Source: Bacteroides acidifaciens (lineage in GTDB: Bacteria > Bacteroidota > Bacteroidia > Bacteroidales > Bacteroidaceae). Taken from it: 64,000 bases of DNA. This document shows, one piece after another, positions 28,144-37,569 of the stretch. The stretch lies in contig NZ_CAEUHO010000004.1 in assembly GCF_903181435.1 (NCBI RefSeq), forward strand, positions 1,302,001 through 1,366,000. The letters run 5' to 3'. How positions within the stretch are numbered: the stretch's first letter is position 1; every line of letters starts with the position of its first letter. The notes below the pieces were generated by a model. That model worked only from the letters and a program-made list of their open reading frames with translations. It was not told the DNA's origin and searched no databases. Both the position numbers and the translations under genes were made by a program.

Positions 28144-28178
28144 CGTTTACGTGCACAAAATTAGTCGTTTCCGTGCAC
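28144..28178 (+). promoter_or_regulatory. Direct repeat, candidate operator for the pectin HTCS
   Basis: Two copies of CGTTT(A/C)CGTGCAC(A/G)AAA begin at 28144 and 28166, that is 22 nt apart (two helical turns). They lie in the 302-nt divergent gap between the IIC-kduI operon and GH105, about 60-95 nt upstream of a near-consensus -7 box for GH105 (TACTTTCG, 28239-28246). AraC-type HTCS outputs bind direct repeats of this sort; assignment to this HTCS is inference. The rest of the gap is AT-rich without further structure. Confidence 0.45.
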
Positions 28179-28289
28179 GAAAAACAAAAAATGCACCTAC
28201 TTGATTAAAAAATCCAACTGGCTTTGGCGGAAAAACACTACTTTCGTACCGTGAAAGACTCGTATGTTTAATCCTTAAAATAACAAACC

Positions 28290-29489
28290 ATGAGACGAAC
28301 CCTTTTTTATAATTTTTTTATATTGGCTCTACTGGTCTCAATAGCCCTTCCGGCATTCTCCCAGCAGGTAGACAGCAAACTGCCCTGGTCTGTACGGATG
28401 ACTGAATCGGAGATGATTCGCTATCCCGAATCCTGGCAACTCGACTTCCAGCCGAAGTTGAAGTGGGATTATTGCCACGGACTGGAACTGGGAGCCATGC
28501 TCGACGTTTACGATACGTATGGCGACAAGAAAATTCGCGATTATGCCATCGCGTACGCAGACACGATGGTGCACGATGACGGAACGATTACCGCTTATAA
28601 ATTAACCGATTACAGTCTCGACCGCATCAACTCCGGAAAGATTCTTTTCCGTATCTATGAGCAGACGAAGAATCCTAAATATAAGAAAGCGCTCGATTTG
28701 CTTTACAGCCAGTTCGCGGGACAGCCCCGCAACGCGGACGGCGGTTTCTGGCACAAGAAAATTTATCCCCATCAGATGTGGCTGGACGGACTTTATATGG
28801 GGGCTCCTTTCTATGCGGAATATGCGTTCCGCAACAATCTTCCGCAGGACTATGCGGACGTAATCAACCAATTTATCACTTCTGCTCGTCATACATACGA
28901 CCCGAAAAACGGTCTGTACCGTCACGCTGCCGACGTAAGCCGCACCGAACGCTGGGCAGACCCGGTGACCGGACAATCCAAACACAGTTGGGGACGTGCT
29001 ATGGGTTGGTATGCCATGGCTTTGGTGGATGCTTTGGAGTTTATCCCGAAGCATGAGGCCGGAAGAGATTCCCTGCTTGCCATTCTGGATAACATTGCCG
29101 TTCAAGTGAAGAAACTGCAAGACCCGAAGACCGGGGGATGGTATCAAGTGCTTGACAAGAGCGGTGAGAAAGGGAATTATCTCGAATCATCCTGTTCTGC
29201 CATGTTTGTTTATTCCTTATTCAAGGCAGTTCGTTTGGGCTACATTGATAAGTCTTACCTCGATGTAGCGCTGAAAGGATACAAAGGTTTCCTTGATAAC
29301 TTTATCGAAGTGGATAAAAACGGATTGGTGACCATCACCAAAGCCTGTGCCGTAGCCGGACTGGGCGGGAAGGTGTACCGTTCTGGTGATTATGAGTATT
29401 ATATCAACGAAACTATCCGCAATAACGACCCCAAAGCAGTAGGACCGTTTATCATGGCAAGCTTGGAATACGAACGCTTACAAAAATAA
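28290..29489 (+). CDS. GH105 unsaturated glucuronyl/galacturonyl hydrolase
   Basis: Removes the 4,5-unsaturated uronic acid from the non-reducing end of oligosaccharides made by pectate or rhamnogalacturonan lyases. It is 399 aa with a Sec signal peptide (MRRTLFYNFFILALLVSIA...FSQQ), so periplasmic. Family segments are SLDRINSGK, PHQMWLDGLYMGAPF (catalytic Asp about residue 166) and SWGRAMGWYAMALVD; the (alpha/alpha)6-barrel pattern is clear. It is the first gene of the plus-strand unit; the CE8 gene follows after 9 nt. Substrate (galacturonan versus rhamnogalacturonan ends) cannot be fixed from sequence alone; the surrounding CE8 and PL1 genes favour homogalacturonan. Confidence 0.92.
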   Translation: MRRTLFYNFFILALLVSIALPAFSQQVDSKLPWSVRMTESEMIRYPESWQLDFQPKLKWDYCHGLELGAMLDVYDTYGDKKIRDYAIAYADTMVHDDGTITAYKLTDYSLDRINSGKILFRIYEQTKNPKYKKALDLLYSQFAGQPRNADGGFWHKKIYPHQMWLDGLYMGAPFYAEYAFRNNLPQDYADVINQFITSARHTYDPKNGLYRHAADVSRTERWADPVTGQSKHSWGRAMGWYAMALVDALEFIPKHEAGRDSLLAILDNIAVQVKKLQDPKTGGWYQVLDKSGEKGNYLESSCSAMFVYSLFKAVRLGYIDKSYLDVALKGYKGFLDNFIEVDKNGLVTITKACAVAGLGGKVYRSGDYEYYINETIRNNDPKAVGPFIMASLEYERLQK

Positions 29490-29498
29490 TTTCTACCG

Positions 29499-30470
29499 AT
29501 GAAAAGGGCATTTTTTAAAGGAATGATGTTGTTGCTCCTGCTTGGTGCGGGGGGAACATCGGTCTATTCGCAACAACAGCAACGCAAAGATACGTTAGTT
29601 GTCGCACGCGACGGGACAGGAGATTATCGGATTATTCAGGAAGCAGTGGAAGCCGTCCGCGCTTTTATGGACTACACGGTGACTATTTATATCAAGAATG
29701 GCACGTACAAAGAAAAACTGGTGATTCCCTCTTGGGTGAAGAACGTGCAGTTGGTGGGCGAGAGTGCTGAAAAGACGATTATCACGTATGATGACCATGC
29801 CAATATCAACAAAATGGGAACATTCCGCACCTATACTGTCAAGGTGGAAGGCAATGACATCACTTTCAAAGACCTGACGATTGAGAATAATGCGGCTCCT
29901 TTGGGGCAGGCAGTGGCCCTTCACACCGAAGGCGACCGGCTAATGTTCGTCAATTGCCGTTTTCTCGGCAATCAGGATACTATCTATACAGGTTCGGAAG
30001 GAGCCCGTCTTTTATTTACCAACTGCTATATAGAAGGTACTACCGACTTTATTTTCGGTCCTTCTACGGCACTTTTTGAATATTGTGAGCTGCATAGCAA
30101 ACGTGATTCGTATATCACCGCCGCTTCGACTCCTCAAAATGAAGAGTTCGGCTATGTCTTCAAAAACTGTAAACTGACCGCTGCTCCGGGAGTGAAGAAG
30201 GTATATCTAGGTCGCCCTTGGCGTCCGTACGCCGCTACGGTGTTTATTAATTGTGAGTTTGGCGGCCATATCCTCCCCGAAGGATGGCATAACTGGAAGA
30301 ATCCGGAGAATGAAAAGACAGCCCGTTATGCGGAATTTGGAAATACAGGCGAAGGTGCAGGTACATCGGGACGTGTGGCATGGGGGAAACAGCTCACAAA
30401 AAAGGAAGCATTGAGGTACACACCGGAGAATATCTTTAAAGAAAGCAGTAACTGGTATCCTTATAAGTAG
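29499..30470 (+). CDS. Pectin methylesterase, CE8
   Basis: Hydrolyses methyl esters of galacturonic acid in pectin, opening the chain to lyases. It is 323 aa with a signal peptide (MKRAFFKGMMLLLLLGAGG). The right-handed beta-helix family motifs are all there: VARDGTGDYRIIQEAV, GQAVALH, NQDTIYTG (catalytic Asp near residue 160), TTDFIFGPS (second Asp near 183) and LGRPWRPYA (Arg near 238). It is translated in series with GH105. Downstream lies a 449-nt gap containing a 22-nt palindrome array. Confidence 0.95.
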   Translation: MKRAFFKGMMLLLLLGAGGTSVYSQQQQRKDTLVVARDGTGDYRIIQEAVEAVRAFMDYTVTIYIKNGTYKEKLVIPSWVKNVQLVGESAEKTIITYDDHANINKMGTFRTYTVKVEGNDITFKDLTIENNAAPLGQAVALHTEGDRLMFVNCRFLGNQDTIYTGSEGARLLFTNCYIEGTTDFIFGPSTALFEYCELHSKRDSYITAASTPQNEEFGYVFKNCKLTAAPGVKKVYLGRPWRPYAATVFINCEFGGHILPEGWHNWKNPENEKTARYAEFGNTGEGAGTSGRVAWGKQLTKKEALRYTPENIFKESSNWYPYK

Positions 30471-30525
30471 AAACATTAGCGCTTCTGATAGGTTCTACGC
30501 TACGAAATGTTTGTTTCCATTACTT

Positions 30526-30695
30526 GAAACTTGAGTTTCTTCAGCGTGAAACTAAAGTTTCTATTGCTTGAAACTAGAGTTTCATCAGTAGGAAACTAAA
30601 GTTTCTGACGCTTGAAACTAATAGTTTCAAAGCAGAAAACGAAGTGTTTCAAGCCTTGAAACACTTTGTTTCACGGCATTGAACACTTTGTTCCA
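30526..30695. repeat. 22-nt-period palindrome array (core GAAACT-N2-AGTTTC)
   Basis: Five palindromes of the form GAAACTNNAGTTTC start at 30526, 30548, 30570, 30592 and 30614, exactly 22 nt apart; the last has one extra central base. The 8-nt spacers differ from one another. A larger near-perfect palindrome follows (GTGTTTCAAG, one base, CTTGAAACAC at 30644-30664), then a decayed copy with CACTTTGTT. Nothing is coded. It lies between two esterase genes of the pectin locus. Confidence 0.9.
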
Positions 30696-30774
30696 ATAAG
30701 GATGAGCAAACTTGGATACGAGAGAAATGTAGCTTCCGGTAGCTTTTGGAAATAAAGAAATAAAGAAGGTTGGG

Positions 30775-30880
30775 AAGCGGTGATAGGTGATAGATTGGGT
30801 GATAGGTTGAAAAACAACCTATCACCGCTTGAAATGCCGATGAATAGGGCGTTTGATGGATGTCGGTGATAGGTGAAAGA
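30775..30880 (+). repeat. Hairpin and scattered GGTGATAGGT copies
   Basis: The word GGTGATAGGT occurs near 30779, 30798 and 30865. The middle copy forms a perfect 12-bp hairpin (30798-30809 with 30815-30826, 5-nt A loop). No T-tract follows. It completes the contents of the 449-nt gap; no -7 box was found before the next gene. Confidence 0.6.
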
Positions 30881-30919
30881 TAAAAATGATTTTTTTATTA
30901 TAGTGTATAGTATAAAGAA

Positions 30920-32659
30920 ATGAAAGAAAATAGAAGTAAATTAGTACTGTTGTTGGCAGTTGCCTTTGTTCTCTGCTCTGCATTTCGCGCGGACAAACCT
31001 GTCGTAACTATCTTTATGATAGGGGATTCGACTATGGCTAACAAGAAGTTGGACGGCGGAAATCCCGAACGTGGCTGGGGAATGGTACTTCCCGGATTTT
31101 TCTCCGAAGACATAAAGATAGACAATCATGCCGCCAACGGACGCAGTTCCAAGAGTTTTATCTCCGAAGGGCGTTGGGCAAAAGTCATCTCCAAAGTGAA
31201 GAAAGGTGATTATGTCTTTCTCCAGTTCGGACATAATGATGAAAAAGCGGATTCTATCCGACACACCGAACCGGGAACTACTTTCGATGACAATCTCCGC
31301 CGTTATGTAAACGAAACCCGCGCGAAAGGTGGCATCCCCGTATTGTTCAATTCCATCGTCCGCCGTAACTTCGTCCAACCGCAAGATGCTTCCATCACTA
31401 AGGATATCCGCCGGACACCGGGGGAAAAAGAGCAACCCAAAGAAGGAACGGTCTTGTTCGATACGCATGGAGCTTATCTGGATTCTCCACGCAATGTAGC
31501 GAAAGAGCTCGGAGTCGTATTTATTGATATGAACAAAATCACTCACGACTTGGTGCAAGAGCTTGGACCGGTAGAATCGAAAAAGCTTTTTATGTTTGTC
31601 GCCCCCAATCAGATTCCCGCTTTCCCGAAAGGTCGTGAAGATAATACTCACTTGAATACCTACGGAGCGCGAACCATCGCAGGCCTGGCTGTTGATGCCA
31701 TCGGCAGGGAAATTCCCGAACTGGCAAAATATATCCGTCATTACGATTATGTGGTAGCCCAAGACGGTAGCGGTGATTTCTTTACCGTGCAGGAAGCAAT
31801 CAATGCCGTCCCCGACTTCCGTAAAAATATCCGTAGCACGATTCTAGTTCGTAAAGGCACTTATAAAGAAAAGATTATCATCCCTGAAAGTAAGATTAAC
31901 ATCTCCTTGATAGGAGAGGATGGCGCAGTATTGACTAATGACGATTTCGCCAATAAGAAAAACGTATTCGGTGAAAATATGGGAACTTCCGGCTCATCCA
32001 GTTGTTATATCTATGCCCCGGACTTCTACGCGGAAAATATCACATTCGAAAACTCATCCGGTCCCGTAGGGCAAGCTGTCGCCTGCTTTGTCTCTGCCGA
32101 CCGTGCATTTTTCAAGAATTGCCGCTTCTTAGGCTTCCAGGATACCCTCTACACTTACGGCAAACAAAGCCGCCAATATTACGAAGACTGCTACATCGAA
32201 GGAACCGTTGATTTTATCTTCGGCTGGTCTACCGCTGTGTTCAATCGCTGCCATATTCACAGTAAGCGTGACGGCTATGTGACCGCCCCTTCTACCGACA
32301 AAGGAAAAAAATACGGTTATGTCTTTTACGACTGCAAGCTCACCGCAGAACCGGAAGCTACAAAAGTATATCTTTCCCGTCCTTGGCGTCCATATGCGCA
32401 AGCTGTATTTATCCGTTGTGAACTGGGAAAACATATTCTTCCCGAAGGATGGAACAACTGGGGTAAAAAGGAAAACGAGAAAACTGCCTTTTATGCCGAA
32501 TATGAGAGCTGTGGCGAGGGAGCCAATCCAAAAGTGCGTGCTGCTTTCTCCCGTCAGTTGAAGAACCTGAAGGGATATGAGATAAAAACAGTCCTGGCAG
32601 GAGGTGATGATTGGAATCCGGTAGAAGATGGAAATAAGTTGTTGGATGTAAAACGTTGA
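30920..32659 (+). CDS. Two-domain pectin acetylesterase (CE12-like) and methylesterase (CE8)
   Basis: A secreted protein of 579 aa with two catalytic modules. The N-terminal module (about 28-270) is an SGNH/GDSL esterase of the CE12 type: IGDSTMAN with the nucleophile Ser, NHAANGRSSKSF, LQFGHND and the Asp-His dyad in DNTHLN. The C-terminal module (about 275-560) is CE8: VAQDGSGDFFTVQEA, GQAVAC, FQDTLYTYG, TVDFIFGWS and LSRPWRPYAQ. It probably removes both acetyl and methyl groups from pectin. A signal peptide lies at the N-terminus (LVLLLAVAFVLCSAF). It is preceded by the repeat-rich gap and followed by the HTCS gene. Confidence 0.92.
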   Translation: MKENRSKLVLLLAVAFVLCSAFRADKPVVTIFMIGDSTMANKKLDGGNPERGWGMVLPGFFSEDIKIDNHAANGRSSKSFISEGRWAKVISKVKKGDYVFLQFGHNDEKADSIRHTEPGTTFDDNLRRYVNETRAKGGIPVLFNSIVRRNFVQPQDASITKDIRRTPGEKEQPKEGTVLFDTHGAYLDSPRNVAKELGVVFIDMNKITHDLVQELGPVESKKLFMFVAPNQIPAFPKGREDNTHLNTYGARTIAGLAVDAIGREIPELAKYIRHYDYVVAQDGSGDFFTVQEAINAVPDFRKNIRSTILVRKGTYKEKIIIPESKINISLIGEDGAVLTNDDFANKKNVFGENMGTSGSSSCYIYAPDFYAENITFENSSGPVGQAVACFVSADRAFFKNCRFLGFQDTLYTYGKQSRQYYEDCYIEGTVDFIFGWSTAVFNRCHIHSKRDGYVTAPSTDKGKKYGYVFYDCKLTAEPEATKVYLSRPWRPYAQAVFIRCELGKHILPEGWNNWGKKENEKTAFYAEYESCGEGANPKVRAAFSRQLKNLKGYEIKTVLAGGDDWNPVEDGNKLLDVKR

Positions 32660-32671
32660 TTGTACCCGAAA

Positions 32672-32704
32672 GGATATTATTTTCTATTAGAGATATTAAT
32701 ATCC
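32672..32704 (+). terminator. Possible terminator hairpin after the CE12-CE8 gene
   Basis: GGATATTA pairs with TAATATCC across a 17-nt loop, 13 nt past the stop codon. It is A/T-rich and without a clean T-tract, so the call is weak. Confidence 0.35.
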
Positions 32705-32815
32705 AAGGGTTGAGTTTTTCCACCATTATTAGCTATTATTCTTTTTGAATGTTTTAGTCTCGTTTTCTCTCATGGCTTGGATTTTCTGTTTTAAGGTCGT
32801 ATCTTTTGTTTTGGT

Positions 32816-32848
32816 ATCCACTGGATTTTAATATGAAATTCGGTGGAT
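32816..32848 (+). promoter_or_regulatory. Palindrome upstream of the HTCS gene
   Basis: ATCCAC-T-GGATTT pairs with AAATTC-G-GTGGAT around a 7-nt centre. It lies about 95 nt upstream of the HTCS -7 box and could be a regulator site. The rest of the 331-nt gap shows nothing else. Confidence 0.35.
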
Positions 32849-32942
32849 GCTTATAGGTAAAAGAACGATGTCTCCATTTAAAAGAATCTCCTGATTCTGT
32901 TAAATAGCTGGTAAGGATTGTGTTAAACTACTGTTATTTTCT

Positions 32943-32950
32943 TATATTTG
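32943..32950 (+). promoter_or_regulatory. HTCS promoter -7 box
   Basis: TATATTTG matches TAnnTTTG, with TTG about 22 nt upstream. The start ATG at 32991 is preceded by an unusually good AAGGA ribosome-binding site at 32979-32983. Confidence 0.65.
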
Positions 32951-32990
32951 TTCCTTTGTTATAGCACCATTAATTATTAAGGACATAATA

Positions 32991-35900
32991 ATGATAAAAA
33001 AAATCTTATATCTAGCTATTTCGAGTTTACTAGTCTGGACAGCGGTACAGGCGCAGACAAACAGCTTTTTCACCCATTATTCTACAGAAGACGGATTATC
33101 ACAAAATACGGTGATGAACATCTTGCAGGACCATAAAGATAATCTCTGGTTTGCTACCTGGGACGGAATCAACCGTTTCAACGGATACACATTTAAGACG
33201 TACAAGGCACGTCAGGGAAATTATATCAGCCTGACAAACAACCGGGTGGACCGCCTGTATGAAGATTGTTATGGTTTTATTTGGCTATTAACCTATGATA
33301 ACCGTGTCCATCGTTTTGACCCGAAGACCGAGACTTTCGAACAGGTTCCGGCTGCCGATGAAGAGGGGAGTACCTATTATGTGGGAGCTATCAAAGTATT
33401 GTCGAATGGTATCGTTTGGTTATTGACCGAGAGTGACGGTGCTATCCGTGTCAGCACGAATCCCGAAAAAGGGCATCAACTGGATATTGATATATACTCC
33501 CGGAAGTCGGGCTTGTTTCCCGCCACTCACGTATATCAGGTCTATGAGGATAAGGCAGGCAATGACTGGCTGCTGACCGATAACGGACTGGGCATGATAC
33601 CCTCCGGTGAGAAAACACCGGTTTCTTATTTTGTCGATACCAAAGGAAAGTCCGGCGGGATGAACCAGGCTTTTTATGCGGTTCAGGAGCGTGACGAGGA
33701 TATTTGTTTTGCTTCGGACAAAGGAAGAGTCTGGCGTTATCAGAAAAGTAACGGTGAGTTTCATTTGCTCGAGATTCCTACCAAAGCCAATATTACCGCT
33801 ATCTATGCCGAACAGGAAAAGGCAGTCATGGCGACAGATACAGACGGGTTCTTCACCTATGACATGAAAACCGGAGAGAGTGTGCACTACTCCCATGTGA
33901 CTTGCAAAGACTTACCCGATAAACCGATTCTTTCCATGTATGTGGACCGTGCTTCGGAGATTTGGTTCGAACAGGAAGAACTCGGTGTGGTGGTTCATTT
34001 CAACCTTGCCACCGGAGTGGTGAAGCGGGAACAGATGAAAGTGGAATATAGCAATGCCGACCGTTCCCGTCCTGCTTTTCACATCCACGAAGATGTGAAC
34101 GGATATTTGTGGGTGCATCCGTATGGCGGCGGTTTCTCTTATTTCGACCGCGAACGGAACTGCCTCGTTCCTTTTTATGATGATTTGGACAGTCATAACT
34201 GGCGTTTCTCTAATAAGATTCATATTGCTTTCTCGGACAAACAGGGTAATCTGTGGCTTTGTACCCATTCGAAGGGATTGGAAAAGGTCACTTTCCGCAA
34301 TGTCCCTTTCTCCATGCTGACCCCGGTTCCTCACGAATATGAATCGTTAAGCAATGAGACGCGGGCTATCTGTGAAGATAAGCTGGGTAATCTGTGGGTA
34401 GGGCTGAAAGATGGAATCGTGCGTATTTATGATTCCAACCGTCAGTATAAAGGTTATTTGACGGAGAGCGGAACGATTGCTCTTTCCGGTGCTCCGATGC
34501 AGGGGACTGCTTACTTTATTATGCAGGATTCAAACGGCGTAATGTGGATTGCTACGAAAGGTAACGGACTGGTTTCCGCACGTCAGACTTCACAGACCGG
34601 TATGTCGTATCGGCTGACACGCTACCAGCACAATAAGGATGATATGTATAGCCTGAGCGACAATAATGTATATTGTGTGTACGAAGACCATCACGGACGC
34701 ATCTGGGCGGCTACCTTTGGCGGCGGTATCAATTACATTACTCAAAATCAGGAAGGGGAGACGCTCTTCATCAATCACCGCAATAATCTGAAAGGGTATC
34801 CCATTGACTTGTGCTATCGAACCCGCTTTATCACTTCCGATAACAACGGGCGTATATGGGTGGGTACGACAACAGGGGCTATCGCGTTCGACGGGAATTT
34901 CAAGAAGCCGGAAGATATACAGTTTCATCATTTCTCGCGTGTACCTAATGATACGAACAGCTTGAGCAACAACGATGTGCACTGGATTATCCCGACTAAA
35001 AAGAAAGAACTTTACCTGGCTACTTTCGGCGGCGGACTGAATAAACTGTTGTCTATCGACAAAGACGGTCACGGAGAGTTTAAGTCTTACTCGGTGCTCG
35101 ACGGGCTTTCTTCGGATGTGTTGCTCTCCATTCGCGAAGACCATAAGCAGAATCTTTGGATTAGCACGGAGAACGGCATCTGTAAGTTCATCCCTTCCGA
35201 AGAGCGTTTTGAAAATTACGACGAACGGAGTATCAGCTTCCGGGTTCGTTTCAGTGAGGCGGCTTCGGTATTGACTTCCAAAGGGAATGTGATGTTCGGC
35301 ACCAGTAACGGGGTATTTATGTTCAATCCGGACTCGATACGGAAAAGCAGTTATGTGCCGCCGATTGTTTTCGGCAAATTGATGGTGAATAATGAGGACG
35401 TCACTCCGGGAAAAGCATCTATACTGAAAGTAGATTTGGATGAAACGGAAAAACTGGTGCTTTCGCATGACGAGAATATTTTCTCTCTTCAGTATGCGGC
35501 ACTTGATTACACGAATCCGCAGAATATACAATATGCCTATATTCTCGATGGATTTGAGAAGCAGTGGACGTTTGCGGATAAACAGCGGAGTGTGACTTAT
35601 ACCAATCTACCGAAGGGCGAGTATGTATTCCGTGTCCGGTCTACCAATAGCGACGGGGCGTGGGTGGAGAACGAGCGTACGCTGGATATTGTTATTCTTC
35701 CCTCTTTCTGGGAGACTCCGGTGGCGTATGTGCTCTATGTATTGTTTATACTGATTATTATTCTTGTGGCTGTTTATATCCTGTTCACAATTTACCGGCT
35801 TAAACATGAAGTATCCATCGAACAGCAGATTTCGGATATAAAGCTGCGTTTCTTTACCAATATTTCCCATGAGCTCCGTACACCGCTTACGCTGATAGCG

Positions 35901-37493
35901 GGTCCCGTGGAGCAAGTGTTGAAGAATGATAAGTTGCCGGAGGATGCCCGTGAGCAGTTGGTGGTGGTAGAACGGAATACCAACCGTATGCTTCGTCTTG
36001 TCAACCAGATTCTGGACTTCCGTAAGATTCAGAACAAGAAGATGAAGATGCAGGTGCAGCGTGTGGATGTCGTTCCGTTTGTACGCAAGGTGATGGATAA
36101 CTTCGAAGCCGTTGCCGAGGAACACCGGATTGATTTCCTGCTCGAGACGGAGAAGCAGCATTTGTATCTTTGGGTAGATGTGGATAAGTTGGAAAAGATT
36201 GTGTTTAACCTGCTTTCCAATGCTTTCAAGTACACACCGAACGGGAAAATGATTACAATTTTTATCCGCGAAGATGAGAATACTGTTTCTATCGGTGTGC
36301 AGGACCAGGGTATCGGTATTGCCGAGAATAAGAAGAAATCGCTGTTTGTCCGTTTTGAGAATCTGGTGGACAAGAATCTTTTCAACCAGGCGAGTACGGG
36401 TATCGGGCTTTCATTGGTGAAGGAGCTTGTGGAGATGCACAAGGCAACTATTTCTGTCGATAGCCATTTGGGAGAAGGAAGTTGCTTCAAGGTTGATTTC
36501 CTGAAAGGAAAAGGGCATTATGATGAGGAAGTCGAATTTATCCTTGATGATGCGGAAGCTCCCGTAAGAATGGGGCAGGTGGTGGATATTGCCAATGCGT
36601 CGCTCCAGTCTGAAACTTTGGCGGCTAATTCCAAAGAGATGATGTTGCTGGTTGAAGATAATCAGGAATTGCGTGAGTTCCTGCGTAGTATATTTACTCC
36701 GATGTACAGGGTGGTGGAAGCTGCCGATGGTATGGAAGGTTGGAGCAAGGCGTTGAAATATCTGCCGGATATTATTATCAGTGACGTGATGATGCCCGAA
36801 AAAGACGGTATTGAGATGACCCGGGAACTGCGTGCGGATATGACGACCAGCCATATACCTATTATCCTGCTTACCGCCAAGACTACTATCGAAAGTAAAT
36901 TGGAAGGGCTGGAGTACGGTGCGGATGATTATATAACGAAGCCTTTCAGCGCTACGTATCTGCAAGCCCGTGTGGAAAACCTGCTGATGCAGCGCAAGAA
37001 GCTGCAGAGTTTCTACCGCGATAGCCTGATGCATATCAACATGTCTGCTGTCCCCGAAAATTTGCCTGTACCGGCAGAGGTTGTATCAGAGGAAGCAAAC
37101 GAGGTTGAATCGGGGCAGGGAGCGCAGCCTCAACCTCAACCTACTGTTCCCGATATGTCTCCCAACGACCGTAAGTTTATGGATAAACTGGTGGAACTGA
37201 TGGAGCAGAATATGGATAATGGCGACTTGGTAGTAGATGATTTGGTACGCGAACTGGCTGTCAGCCGTTCGGTATTCTTTAAGAAACTGAAAACGCTTAC
37301 CGGGCTGGCGCCTATCGAGTTTATCAAGGAAATCCGTATTAAGCGTGCCACCCAACTGATTGAAACCGGAGAGTTTAATATGACTCAAATTTCGTATATG
37401 GTCGGTATTAATGACCCGCGTTATTTCAGCAAATGCTTCAAGGCGCAGGTGGGGATGACGCCGACAGAGTATAAGGAGAAGGTAGGCAGGTAG
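32991..37493 (+). CDS. Hybrid two-component system sensor/regulator (HTCS)
   Basis: A 1500-aa one-protein signalling system of the inner membrane. Order: signal peptide; a periplasmic sensor of repeated beta-propeller motifs (many LWFATWDGINRF-like strands, residues about 25-790); a Y_Y_Y domain; a transmembrane helix near 905-930; HisKA with the phospho-acceptor His in ISHELRTPLTL (H960); an HATPase with NLLSNAFKYTPNG and STGIGLSLV; a receiver with VEDNQELREF, the phospho-acceptor Asp in IISDVMMPEKDG (D1265) and the lysine in YITKPF; and a C-terminal AraC-type helix-turn-helix (about 1395-1500). By family it binds a pectin oligosaccharide in the periplasm and activates neighbouring genes. 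It is convergent with the PL1 genes. Confidence 0.97.
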   Translation: MIKKILYLAISSLLVWTAVQAQTNSFFTHYSTEDGLSQNTVMNILQDHKDNLWFATWDGINRFNGYTFKTYKARQGNYISLTNNRVDRLYEDCYGFIWLLTYDNRVHRFDPKTETFEQVPAADEEGSTYYVGAIKVLSNGIVWLLTESDGAIRVSTNPEKGHQLDIDIYSRKSGLFPATHVYQVYEDKAGNDWLLTDNGLGMIPSGEKTPVSYFVDTKGKSGGMNQAFYAVQERDEDICFASDKGRVWRYQKSNGEFHLLEIPTKANITAIYAEQEKAVMATDTDGFFTYDMKTGESVHYSHVTCKDLPDKPILSMYVDRASEIWFEQEELGVVVHFNLATGVVKREQMKVEYSNADRSRPAFHIHEDVNGYLWVHPYGGGFSYFDRERNCLVPFYDDLDSHNWRFSNKIHIAFSDKQGNLWLCTHSKGLEKVTFRNVPFSMLTPVPHEYESLSNETRAICEDKLGNLWVGLKDGIVRIYDSNRQYKGYLTESGTIALSGAPMQGTAYFIMQDSNGVMWIATKGNGLVSARQTSQTGMSYRLTRYQHNKDDMYSLSDNNVYCVYEDHHGRIWAATFGGGINYITQNQEGETLFINHRNNLKGYPIDLCYRTRFITSDNNGRIWVGTTTGAIAFDGNFKKPEDIQFHHFSRVPNDTNSLSNNDVHWIIPTKKKELYLATFGGGLNKLLSIDKDGHGEFKSYSVLDGLSSDVLLSIREDHKQNLWISTENGICKFIPSEERFENYDERSISFRVRFSEAASVLTSKGNVMFGTSNGVFMFNPDSIRKSSYVPPIVFGKLMVNNEDVTPGKASILKVDLDETEKLVLSHDENIFSLQYAALDYTNPQNIQYAYILDGFEKQWTFADKQRSVTYTNLPKGEYVFRVRSTNSDGAWVENERTLDIVILPSFWETPVAYVLYVLFILIIILVAVYILFTIYRLKHEVSIEQQISDIKLRFFTNISHELRTPLTLIAGPVEQVLKNDKLPEDAREQLVVVERNTNRMLRLVNQILDFRKIQNKKMKMQVQRVDVVPFVRKVMDNFEAVAEEHRIDFLLETEKQHLYLWVDVDKLEKIVFNLLSNAFKYTPNGKMITIFIREDENTVSIGVQDQGIGIAENKKKSLFVRFENLVDKNLFNQASTGIGLSLVKELVEMHKATISVDSHLGEGSCFKVDFLKGKGHYDEEVEFILDDAEAPVRMGQVVDIANASLQSETLAANSKEMMLLVEDNQELREFLRSIFTPMYRVVEAADGMEGWSKALKYLPDIIISDVMMPEKDGIEMTRELRADMTTSHIPIILLTAKTTIESKLEGLEYGADDYITKPFSATYLQARVENLLMQRKKLQSFYRDSLMHINMSAVPENLPVPAEVVSEEANEVESGQGAQPQPQPTVPDMSPNDRKFMDKLVELMEQNMDNGDLVVDDLVRELAVSRSVFFKKLKTLTGLAPIEFIKEIRIKRATQLIETGEFNMTQISYMVGINDPRYFSKCFKAQVGMTPTEYKEKVGR

Positions 37494-37519
37494 GAAGTAA
37501 TAATTGTGACATAATAAAA

Positions 37520-37555
37520 AAAGAGGAATTAACTTTGTTGAAAGTCTTCCTCTTT
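37520..37555. terminator. Bidirectional terminator between HTCS and PL1 genes
   Basis: AAAGAGGAA pairs with TTCCTCTTT across an 18-nt loop in the 76-nt convergent gap. A-tracts and T-tracts flank both sides. Confidence 0.75.
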
Positions 37556-37569
37556 AATAATTATCTATT

